Made by a program: the position numbers and the translations under genes. A DNA stretch of 64,000 nucleotides. It comes from Psococerastis gibbosa (taxonomy: Eukaryota; Arthropoda; Insecta; Psocodea; Psocidae). Location of the stretch: contig OZ020486.1 in assembly GCA_963971405.1 (NCBI GenBank), positions 2,480,001 to 2,544,000 of the forward strand. The letters run 5' to 3'. Positions 1 through 12,100 of this stretch are shown here, in pieces. The notes beneath the pieces are model-generated. The model had not been told where the DNA came from and searched no databases. It saw only the letters and a list, made by a program, of their open reading frames with translations. Position 1 is the first letter of the stretch; the number at the start of each line of letters is the position of its first letter.

Positions 1-247
1 GCAGGTAAATTTAGTTAAAAGGGCTTATATACTTCAACAATGAAGATAAAAAATGGATGTACGTTGCTTTATAATGTAAATTTACTATTTTGCATGATGT
101 AATCTGTAATATTGACTGTATTGTCGGGCTTGAGTCATGATCTCATTCTCAGCACTCTGTCAAAGTTTCAAGCACATCTATTTTTACGGATTACTTTTAA
201 ATTTAATTTTTTTTATTTTTCTTACAGTAAAAACGATTAAGAATAAA
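1..247 (+). other. 5' flank and probable 5' UTR intron of FUNDC1-like gene
   Basis: No coding region is supported here. A pyrimidine-rich tract ending in cttacag at 221-227 looks like a splice acceptor 20 nt before the ATG at 248. The first coding exon therefore probably carries a short 5' UTR, and an upstream non-coding exon may lie outside the window. The open frame does run back to 137, but that part is AT-rich intron-like sequence and I do not include it in the protein. Confidence 0.5.
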
Positions 248-3200
248 ATGGTTAATATAAAGGATGGCGGTTCAGAAAATAACTGGCTAGATAAAATTCT
301 GGGAGACGTGAGTAAAGAGTCAGCAGCGAAGCAGTTGGCGCTGGGCACGGCCTCCGGTTGGTAAGTTGTATCAGATACTACGGGCAGGCCCCATGTCAGC
401 TTGAAAAGTCTCCGTAAGGAAAGCTGCGTGGCACCGCAATTCATTTGTAGAGGGGTGTTTCCTACCGATACTTTTCATGCAATGGTGGTGGGTTCGGGGG
501 CTAAGACAAGAGATCCTTTGCCAATTCAAGTTTTGTGCGTTATTCTCTAGTTCTCTAGCCAACCAACTGCAGTCACGAAACGAACTGAACATATGAGTCG
601 TTCAATTTTAAATATTTTCGCGCATTTTTATTTAGCTGGCCAAACTCAAACGAGGCCAGTAAGGAGCATTTCTTAAAATATACGTTAACATGGTCGCTCC
701 GTGAAAAATAGTTATTGGAAAGATTGAAATATACTACTCACTATACTAATCACAGATCAACTGCTGTAGCTGTAGCTGTCTTGCAAACGGTCGGAGTCGC
801 ACTTAATGTATTGGTTTGCTCATAGGGTCGCTGGGTTCCTTTCCATGAAGGTAGGCAAGGTTGCAGCTGTCGCCGTGGGTAGCAGCATCATCGTGCTGCA
901 GATTGCCCAGCACAAGGGCTACATCAAAATCAACTGGGACAAAGTGGAGAGGCAGACCGACAAAGTACTCGATAAAATGGACATTAACCCATCTAGCAGC
1001 ATGGACAAGGTAGGCTGAATCATCATTTTGGGACTGTACTATTAATGTTCGAAACAGTGAGCCAACTCGCCGGAAATGGCCATAGCTTTATTGTCTTTTT
1101 TGTTGCCAACGTATCTACATTTACGTCTTACTTTACTTATTTTGCCCCCTGTATACTATTTTCTCTATATCAGTTCCTTATGACTTTTCTCCATAACAGA
1201 GGACTAGTATAATTAGGGATTCTCTCCTTTTTTAGGTTAGTTATCTTAGGACTTATAGAACTTAAATTTTTGATTTGCTTCGATATGGTCCTGCTTCACT
1301 ACGATAAATAATCCCGGTATCTGATCTGCATTGTTGCACAATTAACAACCTCCTCGCACAGTTGCCAACTCCCAGCAAGTCTTTTTTTCAAACGTTCGGA
1401 TGGAATTTTTTGGAATCCATCATTTATTTGCACGGTTATGTGTGACCAGGACAACTGGGTGCACTATGCTGAGATTGCTCACTTTGACAAGTTGCTGCAA
1501 GTCCAGCTCCAACAAGAAGCAATATGTTTACACAATGGATCAAATGGCTTCTCGTTAAGGCACAGTGCTGTGAAGTAGAAAATGTTACCTTTTCTTACCT
1601 AACCATATTCCGAGTAGACATGAAAAGACCTGTCTGCGCCAGCCATAAATCGTAGATTTTAGATGATAAGGTGTCTAATAATTAGCCTTGAAGTCTATGA
1701 CAATTTTATCTTAAAGCGGTGTTTGGTGTTGCTGTAATGCTGTAAAGAATGGCATATCTCGCGTGTCTGTTTGGGCATTTTTTTTTTTTTTTATAGTTTT
1801 TTAAGGTGGTCTGGATTGACATGCTATGCTTAGTAATAATTACGGTAATGGGTAATGGGGCAATTGCGTATACATGTCGCCTGTGTCCCACTATGTATAT
1901 TTTCAATTTAGAAACGCATGCCTGTGTGCAGCATGTTGATTTGTGTTTAAAGCTGCTGCCGTAAGATGGCTCATTATTTGCCAGTTACCCCTATATCTTG
2001 AAGTTTGGAACCCCTGACCTTTTGATTTCTCATCTTATACCGTATATATCTAACCTAAACTGAATCATTCCAGATTACTGCAATATCTCATCTAACCTTC
2101 TAACCGCTTTATAGTGTTTCGCGTGACTCCGACCATTCTTTTGTCAATTTGAATGATAATTGTCCCATTCTATAGAAATAGGTAAATCGTGGCAGCAGAC
2201 AATAATCCTTATCCTAAAAGACATTTTATTTACAAGGGTGATACACCGAGTTAACCTAAGTTGCTTAGTCGAGTTATCGTGAATCGGGATATGGCAATTA
2301 AATGCACGCAGAACGCTATTTTAATGTGTAAATTATTGTAAATCTTACTAGATGCCAAGGGCCGGCCGATTAGCCTACAGTATATCTCTGAAAAAATTGG
2401 GGTACTTGAAAAAAAACGTACGTTTACTTTTGTGCATTTTAACGCAACAACATAGTGACTACAGAATACAGATTGCGACAAATAACTGGGTTTCGGGCAT
2501 AACTATTTTTTTTTTCTCATTAAGATGAGCCACCTTAACAGCAGTTGAATGATTTTTCTTTGTTTTTGTGTCTGTTTGTAGATACTTTCGTATGCCAGAA
2601 ACAACCAGTGGGTGGTTTCGGGTTTCGTTGGCGGATTCCTTATTGGCACGGCCTTTTCGTAATTCCACTCAACTCCCCAATTTTATTTGCTTTGTAAGTA
2701 ACACTTGCTTTCATTAATCGCTTTGTCTGCACTAATGTTTGTCTTTTAGTTTTATGTCTGGGTTTTCACTTAATATAGTGAAAGAGAGTAGGGAATCCCC
2801 ACATATCTGTATTTTTTTACGAAGGACAACTTTCCTATATAAAACGTAAGCAATGTGGCGAAATGCTCTGGGCGTCAATTCTCCATTATTTTGTTTATTT
2901 TGTTTAAAACACCTTACGACGAAATAGCAGTTGGTTTCGTTGATTATTTTAATTATAATGAAGTAGACATTAAAATTAAAATTAATTGGTGTTATTGGAC
3001 AATTAACCGATCATTTGGGTGTAGATTATCAACTGAAGCCTGATTTGCTGCAAATTCAAAAGTTAATAGTTGTGGGAAAGAGTGCTCTTACCGAGCAATC
3101 AGAGCTAGGACTCTCCATAAGTTAATCATGGGGGCTAGAATTGGAAATCCCCTCTCAATCACATCAGGTAATTCTAAGGGAAAGTTGTCCATCCAAATTT

Positions 3201-4410
3201 CACGGGAAATACCGATAGTAGAGGTATAAAGAACACAACGGCCATTAAGTAGTAAAATGGATACTAAATTCTAAGGGCCGTTCCCACCAAGTCCCGGCAA
3301 ACTTTCCAACGGGTAGGCTTGCCCGCAGGTAAGCCTGCACATATTAAGTTGTGCATTGTTTCATAGAGCCAAGGTTACCATAAGCCTACCAGGCTAGCTG
3401 GATGGCCGTCCACTGCGCATGCAATGAAGGGGCAAAAAGTAATTTCCTAGTCTGAGCGGTGGATTCTCGCTGTAACCCCATTACAATCAAAATCAAGCTA
3501 TTTTGATTGCAATGGACCCAAGTCGAGTGCGCAGATCTTACTGCGCCGGAGTTCTGTCCCCGCCATTTCCCCCTACGTTTCACCGCTCTCGGCAATACTT
3601 AGTTTATTATAAGGCGCCATCTACTATATTATTATCATTGAAGCCTACCCCTGGGCAATGTTTACCCACAGGAACGTCAACCTACACTTGGTTAATCAGA
3701 GCATCGTTGTAATTCTGAAAACGACCGCCAGATTGGGAACAGTAAAGTTTGTTTATGTGAGCGTTTCCATATGTATACAGATATTTATATAAGGTGGACA
3801 TGATTGTTGTTGAGATGGGGGTAACAAGAGACCTTGATTTCACATGATCCAAGCTTAACAACAAAGTCAAATTTCACAAAATGTCCATTGTAGAAGCATA
3901 AAAATGTCGCATCCCTTGCGAGATCTACTCCTCTTTACATTTTGATGAACGATATGTGGCCGTCAACCCTAATTAGCCACAGTTTAGGATCTTCTGCCTC
4001 CAGACACCCTCACCAACCGTTTTCTGTACACATCAGGTTCGATAATTGTGTTACAGACGGTGTTGCAGATTCGTCACATTTCAAAGCGTAAAAGACCATT
4101 TTTTCTAAGGGATGTGATTTTTTTAGACAGCTCTGTAATCAGATATTTCCTGAGATATTTGATTTTTACACTTGTAAACCTTTTCCTCCTCCAATTGTCT
4201 CAATAGTACTTTTTTTTTCAGTTGGAGCGTTTCGTAGATCGTAAAGTTGACAAGGCAGCGGACTTCCTGAATTCCAAGCAGAAGAAAGCGCGAGGCTGGT
4301 TTGAGTCTCTGATTAACAATGGTGACGAACAGGGCTACCAACTGCAAGAATTGCACATCTTTGTCCTCGCATTTGGGGTCGGCGTGTCTCTTGGCCTTAT
4401 TTCCGGATAA
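248..4410 (+). CDS. FUNDC1: FUN14 domain-containing protein (FUNDC1-like), long C-terminal form
   Basis: Exons are 248-360, 826-1009 and 4222-4410. The phases match (Trp split across intron 1, phase 0 at intron 2) and give 161 aa. FUN14 proteins are small outer mitochondrial membrane proteins; vertebrate FUNDC1 is a hypoxia-linked mitophagy receptor. The FUN14 core is visible as GTASGW followed by VAGFLSMKVGKVAAVAVG, then a hydrophobic segment (SSIIVLQIAQHKGY) and INWDKVE. The last exon encodes a charged helix (RKVDKAADFLNSKQKKARGW) and a hydrophobic tail ending GVGVSLGLISG. The N-terminus is shorter than in vertebrate FUNDC1, and I see no obvious acidic YxxL LC3-binding motif. An AATAAA at 4641-4646, about 230 nt past the stop, is a plausible polyadenylation signal. 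The family is certain from the core; a mitophagy role is inferred from the family. Confidence 0.85.
2582..2662 (+). CDS. FUNDC1: Alternative last exon of FUNDC1-like gene (short tail)
   Basis: The sequence after the acceptor tctgtttgtag reads in phase 0, the phase left by exon 2, for 26 codons and a TAA. It encodes NNQWVVSGFVGGFLIGTAFS, which closely resembles the canonical FUNDC1 end (SSGFVGGFLLGLAS type). Joined to 248-360 and 826-1009 it gives a 125-aa protein. The exon lies 1.6 kb upstream of the other terminal exon, so the gene has two mutually exclusive last exons. No AATAAA is obvious directly after this stop. It could be a used alternative exon or a relic, but the open frame, matching phase and conserved hydrophobic tail favour use. 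Confidence 0.72.
   Translation: MLSYARNNQWVVSGFVGGFLIGTAFS
3390..3660. repeat. Dispersed repeat family B, copy 1
   Basis: This stretch carries the shared run of motifs gcgcatgcaatga, ggcaaaaagta, agtgcgcagatctta and ccctacgtttcaccgctctcggc. The same motifs in the same order occur near 25690-25950, 26150-26450 and 31070-31400. The copies are diverged, roughly 250-350 bp, and have no coding potential. The class is unknown. Confidence 0.6.
3925..4205. repeat. Dispersed repeat family A, copy next to FUNDC1 last exon
   Basis: Motifs shared with many other sites here include ctctacattttgatg..gatatgtggcc, a following cacagtt, and a terminal pyrimidine block of the type ccccctccaattgtctc. Related copies lie at about 15270-15430, 16730-16810, 18870-18930, 20345-20540, 21960-22110, 27450-27560, 27650-27730, 28480-28590, 30890-31050 and 54835-54870. 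The 3' pyrimidine block here sits just before the exon at 4222 and overlaps its polypyrimidine tract. Confidence 0.5.
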
Positions 4411-5268
4411 ATTTTGCACTCCCTGTGCCAACTTCCGTGAGCCTTTGTCGTTAACAGTGAATCGGTTTAAAACCTTTCTATTTCAGTTTAATTACCGTTT
4501 TTGAGATTATACAGCTGGTATATTGTTTTGGATTTACTAGAGATCCATATAGGAGAGAAGGGACATTCGCTCCACGAAAGGATATTTTCTTAGTTTTTGA
4601 TTCGCCCAATCATGGCTCAGCCTGGATTATGGCAAACATAAATAAATCCCGTCGTTACTACAAGGCGTCGTCTAATTAGTTAAATGAAGACATGGCAAGT
4701 GGCACCCGAAATTTAAAAAAGTATCCTTGGCGTAAGTGAATGTCCCATCTCTTCTATAGAACTGTATATTATAGTTTGCTGGGATCATGTACTATGGTAA
4801 AGATGAACGTAAGAAAGTGTCACAGTCATTATTCAGTGAAAGAGCCACAATTATTTATGTTGTACCATTTTCACTATAAATTGTTTTGGGTGCACTACTC
4901 ATGCCTCTAACCTGTCGCCTTACTTTCATCTCTACTATAAGATCCTAACTCGCGGTAGCCGCCAGTCTTAGTCCTTAGAATGATATTTAACACATTAATA
5001 GAATAGTTGAAGTGAGCGTAATCTCGATCTTCTTGTTGGAAATATTTGAATTTGAACGCTGTGCACCCTATTTCTGCTATATCCAATAGTCTCAATGACC
5101 GTGTGCATGTTAGAGATTGCCTATACCTGGTAGAAAGCAAGAAATGTGTCTTTATTTTAAATTTATGGGCTATGGACTCTTACTGAAAGCAAACACTTGC
5201 TGGTCTGATACGATGAGCTGGCAATTGTGTGAGACGGTTGAGGAGTGACCAATGATATCTAAAGGTTT

Positions 5269-5466
5269 GTAGTTTATTTATAAAAATATAAAAAGGTATC
5301 AATGTTTGAACCTGGAAAATTACGCGCCAGTTTTAAATTTGAAGAAATGGCGTTTTCAAGCATGTACAATGTAGTTTATTTATAAAAATATGAAAGGTAT
5401 CAATGTTTGAACCTGGTAAATTACGCGCCAGTTTTAAATTTGAAGAAATGGCGTTTTCAAGCATGT
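5269..5466. repeat. Tandem duplication, about 102-bp unit, two copies
   Basis: The unit begins gtagtttatttataaaaata at 5269 and again at 5371. Both copies contain aattacgcgccagttttaaa and end gcgttttcaagcatgt. They are nearly identical apart from a few changes and small indels. A small inverted pair, aacactt..aagtgtt, follows at about 5473-5503 in a purine/T-run context. Confidence 0.9.
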
Positions 5467-5708
5467 TAAAAAAAAACACTTGGAGAAAGTAAGTGTTTTT
5501 TTTTTTTTTATATGTAAACGATAACTCTTTGGGTACTAGTGTAAATTTGGAAGTTCCTCTATTTTCTTGTAGAACCGTTTAAGCCAATAAACCGGAAAAC
5601 TTTTTTCCAAAAGTTAGAACTCTAATGTGTTCTAAATTAGAAAAGAGAATGGGAGTACTTGAGCCTCGCCGATCCTGTGGTGGGCGGCTAAGAAAAGTGT
5701 AACCGATT

Positions 5709-5902
5709 GAAGGGCGGATGTTGCCTCAAATTTAGGGCGGGGGGGGGGGGGGTCAGCGGGCAAGTTCAGGGGATTATCCCAAAAAAAACATTATTATTGT
5801 TCATTCCCACTGTATACCCATTGTGATCTAGTGTAAGTTCATTTTGTTTTTGGAGTGCGGGGGTCTGGACCCACTGACCCCCCCCCCTAAAAGCCGCCCT
5901 TG
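5709..5902. mobile_element. Short hAT-type MITE with 8-bp target duplication
   Basis: The 8-mer aaccgatt occurs directly before (5701-5708) and directly after (5903-5910) a 194-bp block. The block ends are inverted: left gaagggcgg, right ccgcccttg. Eight-bp target duplications and GGGCGG-type inverted ends are typical of the hAT superfamily. The inside is non-coding and holds a long G tract near one end and a long C tract near the other, so the element could fold on itself. Confidence 0.8.
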
Positions 5903-8844
5903 AACCGATTGAAGTACTTCTCGGGTCCGTTATAGTGCGTCATTTAATTTGAGGGTAAACCCAAATTCAAATAAAACTGATTTGTGAAAGAAATGATTCA
6001 GCCTCTACTTGACTTGTTTTTGCAGTTTCTTAGGCTGTACTAACTACTAGTAGGAGTGTTTTAAACGTTATTTTCCTCAGTTGAATAAACTTAGAAAAAT
6101 GTTATCGAATTAATTTTAACTTCTCTAACTCTGAAATAACCACGAGTGAACCCGTTCATGTTTTCCTATTTATCTATTAGTTTTGGTATCGTAATGATAG
6201 AATAGATGCATGGTAACCGGGTAAAACCTCACAAGAATTGAGTTAGCCCCAAATAATACAAATAGGTCCCTTGATATGATTTTTATGAACCAACACATCG
6301 AAAGCCATCGAGTAGTTTATCGACAAATCGATGCAATGACAGACATTTCATGAAAACACTTTTTTTGGTTGCTGGGACCTTACAACGGGTAATTCCGTTG
6401 AAATCTCGAAAACAAAAATTCACAAACCTTTCGCTATACTAACTTGCCTTGGGGGACAGCAAATATGATCTGGGACCTGTTTGACCAATCACGATAACTA
6501 ACCTATAGTAATGGGTCACCAATGCTATTTCCCCCTTAAGCCAGTTTTTTTTTTTTTTTTTTAATAATCGAAGTTACTAATTTGCATGAATTTTATTCAA
6601 TTTTGTAAATAAGAATTGAAGTGAGTTTGTGAGGTTTTTTTTTAAAGAGCGTACCTAATTGCATGGTAAACATTTATCACCAGTCGTAACATAAACTCAC
6701 ATTTTCGCCCTGTGTTTGTTTATAAACGGGCTGAGGTTGTCATATTTTGGTAAGAAAGTGACCACAGAATTTTGGAATTTATTTAAGTTATTATATTATA
6801 TGTTTTTGGGGCATGTCGTGATTTTTACACAAATTTTTTTACTATTCAACACTCGGAAACGCTAAAAAGCGACTGAAAATTGCAATACTAGTTTTTTGTG
6901 TGATATCCTCATACTTCATGAAGTAATTTTTTTTCTTCAAAATTTTCAATCGTAAAACATTTTAGCTGTTAACTGTTAGCCAAAGATCAGCAGGTTTGAG
7001 TTGGATTTGAACCTCTTTAGTGAGACTGATTGTACCTTGTTTGTGTGTGTAAGGCACCTACTGTATGAAAACGAATTGAAGGAAATCGACACTTTTTTAT
7101 GGAAGAGTCTTCCAAATATTTTTTAATCCTTGCGCCCAGCCAATCGAAACATCAGGATTTGACGTCCTTTCTCTATGGGTTTATTTACGAAAGTAGTAGA
7201 CTACTGTTTTTACGTAACTGATTTCTTAATGTATATTATCGGGCCCATTATCTGTTTTTTGTCTAAATCTAATTTGACAGAAAATATCAATTATACAGTT
7301 ATCAATGAGTCAATGAGATGATATTTAAGAAGAATTAATGTTCCTCTACAAGTAACCCTGTGACTATATACATTATGTATAATTGGCTACTTTTTAGTGC
7401 GGTAGTCTACTGCTACGAATCGAGTTTAAGAGCTAGCCTTCCAAGATGTATGTACCTACTCGCCATGAGTCAGCCGATGAAGGTCGAGTTTTCCAAGATT
7501 ACGTCTTTTTAGTTATTGTTAGTAATATATTTAGTATGTTTAAAATACCTATCCACTGTTTTTCTTTTTCTATCGTTAGACTTTAAAATTATTGAAACGT
7601 GAGATGAAATGGACTTCTTTCATATTCAAGCATTGAGTTTTGACGTCATGCTATTTGCCAGCATTTTCGGTATGCATACGGAAGAGGTAAATTGAAATGG
7701 CACAGTTGTTTCAGAAATGCATTAATAAAATAAAATTATGATTAGGATGGTCCAGGATTCGTAACGAGGGGAGGGGGGGGGGGCACTGGCCTCAAGAGAT
7801 TAAATTTTTATCTTTATTGATTTTACAAGTTACAACAGCATCAGCCTACCTATACATGTTCCTAAAACATTACAGTATGTTTTAAGTTTATAAATTGGTA
7901 CTGTACCATTACCGTAGGTAACTTGTCTGTTATATGAGCCCAAGTAATTACCGCAGTAGAAAGTTAGCAACGTCGGGCCCAGTGAGGGCGACTCCTGAAG
8001 TTGTACCTATTCAAAATGAGCAAGCAAAGGTAATCCATCTGGAATGATTTTCTACTCCGGCAGATGTTTGGAGACTCCTTTCTGCAGTCTCAATATATAG
8101 ATTGGTTTGCAGGAAATAGCAGCATAAAAAGCGCCCGTGGTGGCGCATTAAAAGTGATAAGCAATTCAGGAATTTTTGGCACTCATGGGCTTCCAACTTT
8201 TTTTCCTCACCAGTCCCCGTTTTAAATGTCAGCACCTCCATTGCAGGAATTGTGCTCGTGTAGAATGCTCGACTAGCACGCAACGGCCTTAGTCGTCCCC
8301 ACTTAAAATAAAGTACCATTATTATACGGCTTCAGGGAAATAAATGAAGAAACAATCAGGCACGCAGCACTAGAGAACATGGAAATATCGAAATTTCGAA
8401 AACTAGAATTTTTCTTTAACTCCGTATATTTATAGATCAATAGTCCGTAGATAAAAATATGTCAGGTATGATGGTAAAAGACCGTGACACCGGCCCCCGC
8501 CGTTCCAGTTAATATCTATGGTTATTATGCAAACCGTTTCAAACAGGAACTCGGAACCTTTCAGTCAATTAATTAATGTCCTGATTTGGCTCCCCTAAGA
8601 GGGGTAGACAATCAAAATACATTTAACTGCATTCTGCATCATTTAGGAGTTAAATTTAAATCCGATGGCAGAACATTTACATATAATAATATTAGTACTA
8701 GCTTCCAATATAAGGAATCAAAATAATTAAAACTGTCCATTACATTTTTTTAGTTGTTGTAGTATGTTTTTCAAATGAAAATTTAACCGCCAAATCTGTC
8801 GCACCAAATAGTAAAAGTAATTCTAGTGACACGTATTTTCACTA

Positions 8845-8849
8845 CTAAG
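8845..8849. repeat. Target-site duplication of copia element, left
   Basis: ctaag immediately precedes the left LTR and is repeated at 13477-13481 immediately after the right LTR. A 5-bp duplication is normal for copia-group integrases. Confidence 0.9.
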
Positions 8850-9103
8850 TGTTGGGTTATGCCTTGGATCGGTTTTAAATTTATAGATAAAAAATATCAC
8901 ACTTTGAATTAATATTGTGTATTCGCCATCTTTGTAGCAAGGAAGTAAGAAAACATTGTAAACTCTAAACAGTGTCACAGACAATGTCATAGACAAACAA
9001 AATATTATTAAATTAATATTTATTTTCATTATTATTATTTTTAATTTTATTATTATTTTATTATGAAATAGCAAAAATTATAATTTAAAAAATTATTTCA
9101 ACA
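8850..9103 (-). repeat. 3' LTR of copia-group retrotransposon (left end on plus strand)
   Basis: A 254-bp direct repeat starts tgttggg and ends caaca, with TG..CA ends. It matches the LTR at 13223-13476 without a difference that I can find by eye. The short open frame inside (starting MLFHNK on the minus strand) is a by-product of LTR sequence, not a gene. Confidence 0.95.
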
Positions 9104-9118
9104 TCCTCCCCTTAATTT
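9104..9118 (-). other. Polypurine tract (plus-strand primer) of copia element
   Basis: Read on the minus strand, the bases directly before the 3' LTR are attaaggggagga. This purine run abuts the LTR, the expected position for the plus-strand DNA synthesis primer. Confidence 0.85.
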
Positions 9119-9196
9119 TTGCATGAATAATTAAATTCCAAACTTTTAGTAAAATAAAATAAAATTCCTTCATTATATAGAAATACAATAAAAAGT

Positions 9197-12100
9197 TTAA
9201 TCAACAAGCATTTTTCTAAACTTTTCAAATGAAGAATTAGGTAGAGCTTTTGTAAAAATATCTGCTGCTTGTTCACTACTTGGAACATGTTTTACTTCTA
9301 CTACCTTGTTCTTTACTAGATCAGTAATAAATTTATATCTTACATCTATGTGCTTTGTTCGTTTTCCACAACCAGTTTTCATTACTTCAATTGCACTAGT
9401 ATTATCAACAAATAGTAAGATTTCCAATTTTTCACCAGTTAATTCCTGGATTAAAGATTTCAAAAACAAACACATTTTTAGACATTCTGCAGCTGCTATA
9501 TATTCAGCTTCAGTAGTGGAAAGTGTTACAATATTTTGTTTCTTTGAACACCAAGCTACAGGTCCGCCACAATAGTAAATCACGAAACCTGTGGTACTTT
9601 TCCGAGATATTTCATCATCTGCGTAACTTGCATCTGAATATGCAATTAGTTTATTACAATTTGAACCATTATACGTTATTCCTAAATTCTTTGTACCTTT
9701 TAAATATCTTAAAGTTCTTTTTACATCGGAAACATTATCAGTTTTAGGTTCAATACAACGACTTTCATAATTCACACTGAAAGTTATATCTGGTCGTGTT
9801 TTAGTAGAACAATATAAGAGACTACCGACTGCTTCGCGGTATGGAAAGGATATATTTTTACTGTTATCTGACTTTTGATTACATATTGGAGTTTTAACAG
9901 AATTTGCTTCCGACATATTATAAGTTTTAAGCATGTTTTCAACATATTTCTCCTGGCTAATTTTTATACCAGCTTTAGTTCTCAAAATTTCAATACCTAC
10001 ATATTTCTTTATGTCTTTGTTATAGGTAACTTCGCAAAGTTTGCTTAGCTTTTTTACAAAATCATTCAACATCAATTCATTTTTACTTATTATTAATCCA
10101 TCATCAACATGAATTGAAATTATCAAGCTTTTATCAGTATTACAATAAATACAAGGATCTGATTTTAATCTCTGTGAACCAATCGATAATAAATAATCAT
10201 TCAACTTAGAATTCCACAATGCTGGAGATTGTTTAAGTCCGTACAATGACTTTTTTAATAGACATACTTTGTCTTTGTTTTTAGCGTTTTTAAATCCTTC
10301 CGGAATATGCATAAAAATTTTCTCATTAAGATCGCTATTTAAAAATGCAGATTTTATATCAAATGAAGCAATTAGCATTTTTTTCTTTGCTGCTAAAGCA
10401 AATAACAATCGTAAACTATTTGAATCTACCACTGGACTAAATATATCGGTAAAATCTATGCCATTTTCTTGTTCGAAACCTCTTACAACGAGTCTGGCTT
10501 TAAAAGTATTATTATCTTTTTTGCGAAAAATCCAGCGAGAAGTCAAAATCTTATTATTTTCAGCTTCTGCTTTTGGAATATAAATCCAAGTTTTATTAGA
10601 AATCAACGATTCTTTCTCCTTCTCTACAGCATCTACCCATTCTTTACATTCATTGCCTTTTACGGCTTCTTCAAACGTTAAATATACGCTATCATCAAAT
10701 AGATCAGTTAAATTAGTTTCACAATCATCAAGTGTAGCAGGTTTCCGTAGATTAATTCTACTTCTTAATTTATAAGGGTATTCCTTTGGAGTTTCAGGTT
10801 CTGATTCAGACTCACCGTCAGCATCATTTTCACTGATTATTTCCTCCACAGATTCATTGACTCTTCGTGGGCTCACTTGGTGCTTGTCTGATTCAGACTC
10901 TGAATCCTTGAAAAATTCTGAAACATTAAAATCAAGTTTTACCATTTCTTCAGGTTTTAGCTTATTTTTAATTTTAAGTGAGTTTTCAGGAAAAATAACA
11001 TCCCTAGAAATAACAATCTTTTTAATGTTTGGGTCAAACAAACGATAACCATTATGATTATAACCAACGAATATCAATTTTCTTGATCTTTCATCAAGCT
11101 TCTTAACACGAGGTAGAATTTTGGCATAAGCTTCAGAACCAAAAATTTTTAAATTTTTTAAATCTGGTCTTTTTCCAGTCCAATTTTCTATAGGCGTTGC
11201 CTTGCTATTAACTGTTGGACTGCGATTAAGTAAAAAACAACTTGTCTTAGCCGCTTCACTCCATAAATTTTTATTAACATTACTATCAAAGAGTAAACTT
11301 CTTATTTTTTCAGTAATTGTCCGATTTAATCTTTCTGAACGAGGGTTCATTTGAGGACTATAACTAGCAGTTACATCAAAAAATATTCCTCTATTATAAA
11401 ACCATTGTTTTAATGGCAGGTATTCACCTCCACCGTCACATTTAAATCTGCATACTTTTAAACCTTTTTCATTTTCGGCTCGCAAAATAAAATTTTTTAT
11501 AACATTTGCTGCGTCTGATTTTGCTTTTATAGGATGTACTTCACTATAACACGTAAAATCATCAATTATTGATACATAATATTTGCATTGATCAATAGAT
11601 TCAATTTCAAAGGGACCTTCGACGTCACTATGAATTATTTCGAGCATTCGAGTAGCACGCTTTAAATTTCCACTAAAGGGATCACGAGCATGTCGAGCTT
11701 TAATACAAATTTCACAATTTTTAATATCTAAAGAATTTTTAGTTATTTTTATTCCATCTGACATTGTTGCAAGTCTTTGCAAATTTTTAAAACTAATATG
11801 ACCTAATTTTCTATGCCATTCATAAATGTCGTCATAATCATTCACAGAAAAAATATTTTCTCTATTTTTTAAATTTTGGTTTTTACCATATTTTAAATTA
11901 ACAACGAACAAACCGTTATTTTCTTTACCTTCCATGACAGTTTCGAATTTTGAATTAATAATTTCTACGTTTCCTTTTGAAAATAATACAAACCCACCTT
12001 TATCGGTGATTTTTTTAACAGAAAGAAGATTTTGAGATAACTCCGGTACGTAAACTACATTGTTTAATGTCACACTCTCACTCTTTAATGTTCCTATGGC

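Larger units (their letters stand above)
4411..8849. other. Intergenic, repeat-bearing, no gene seen
   Basis: Only short shadow frames occur here. Recognisable content is the FUNDC1 3' flank, a tandem duplication at 5269-5466, a hAT-type MITE at 5709-5902, a copy of repeat family D (6155-6225) and one of family C (6345-6450). It also has several A, T and G homopolymers (for example a G tract near 7770). I see nothing supportable in 6460-8849. Confidence 0.6.

Noticed and set aside
1706..2668. Several minus-strand frames within the FUNDC1 intron
   Set aside because: Shadows with no motif; one of them is the antisense of the alternative last exon.
8823..9074. 83-aa minus-strand frame
   Set aside because: It lies almost wholly in the LTR and repeats identically in the other LTR (13205-13447); there is no sign of a protein.
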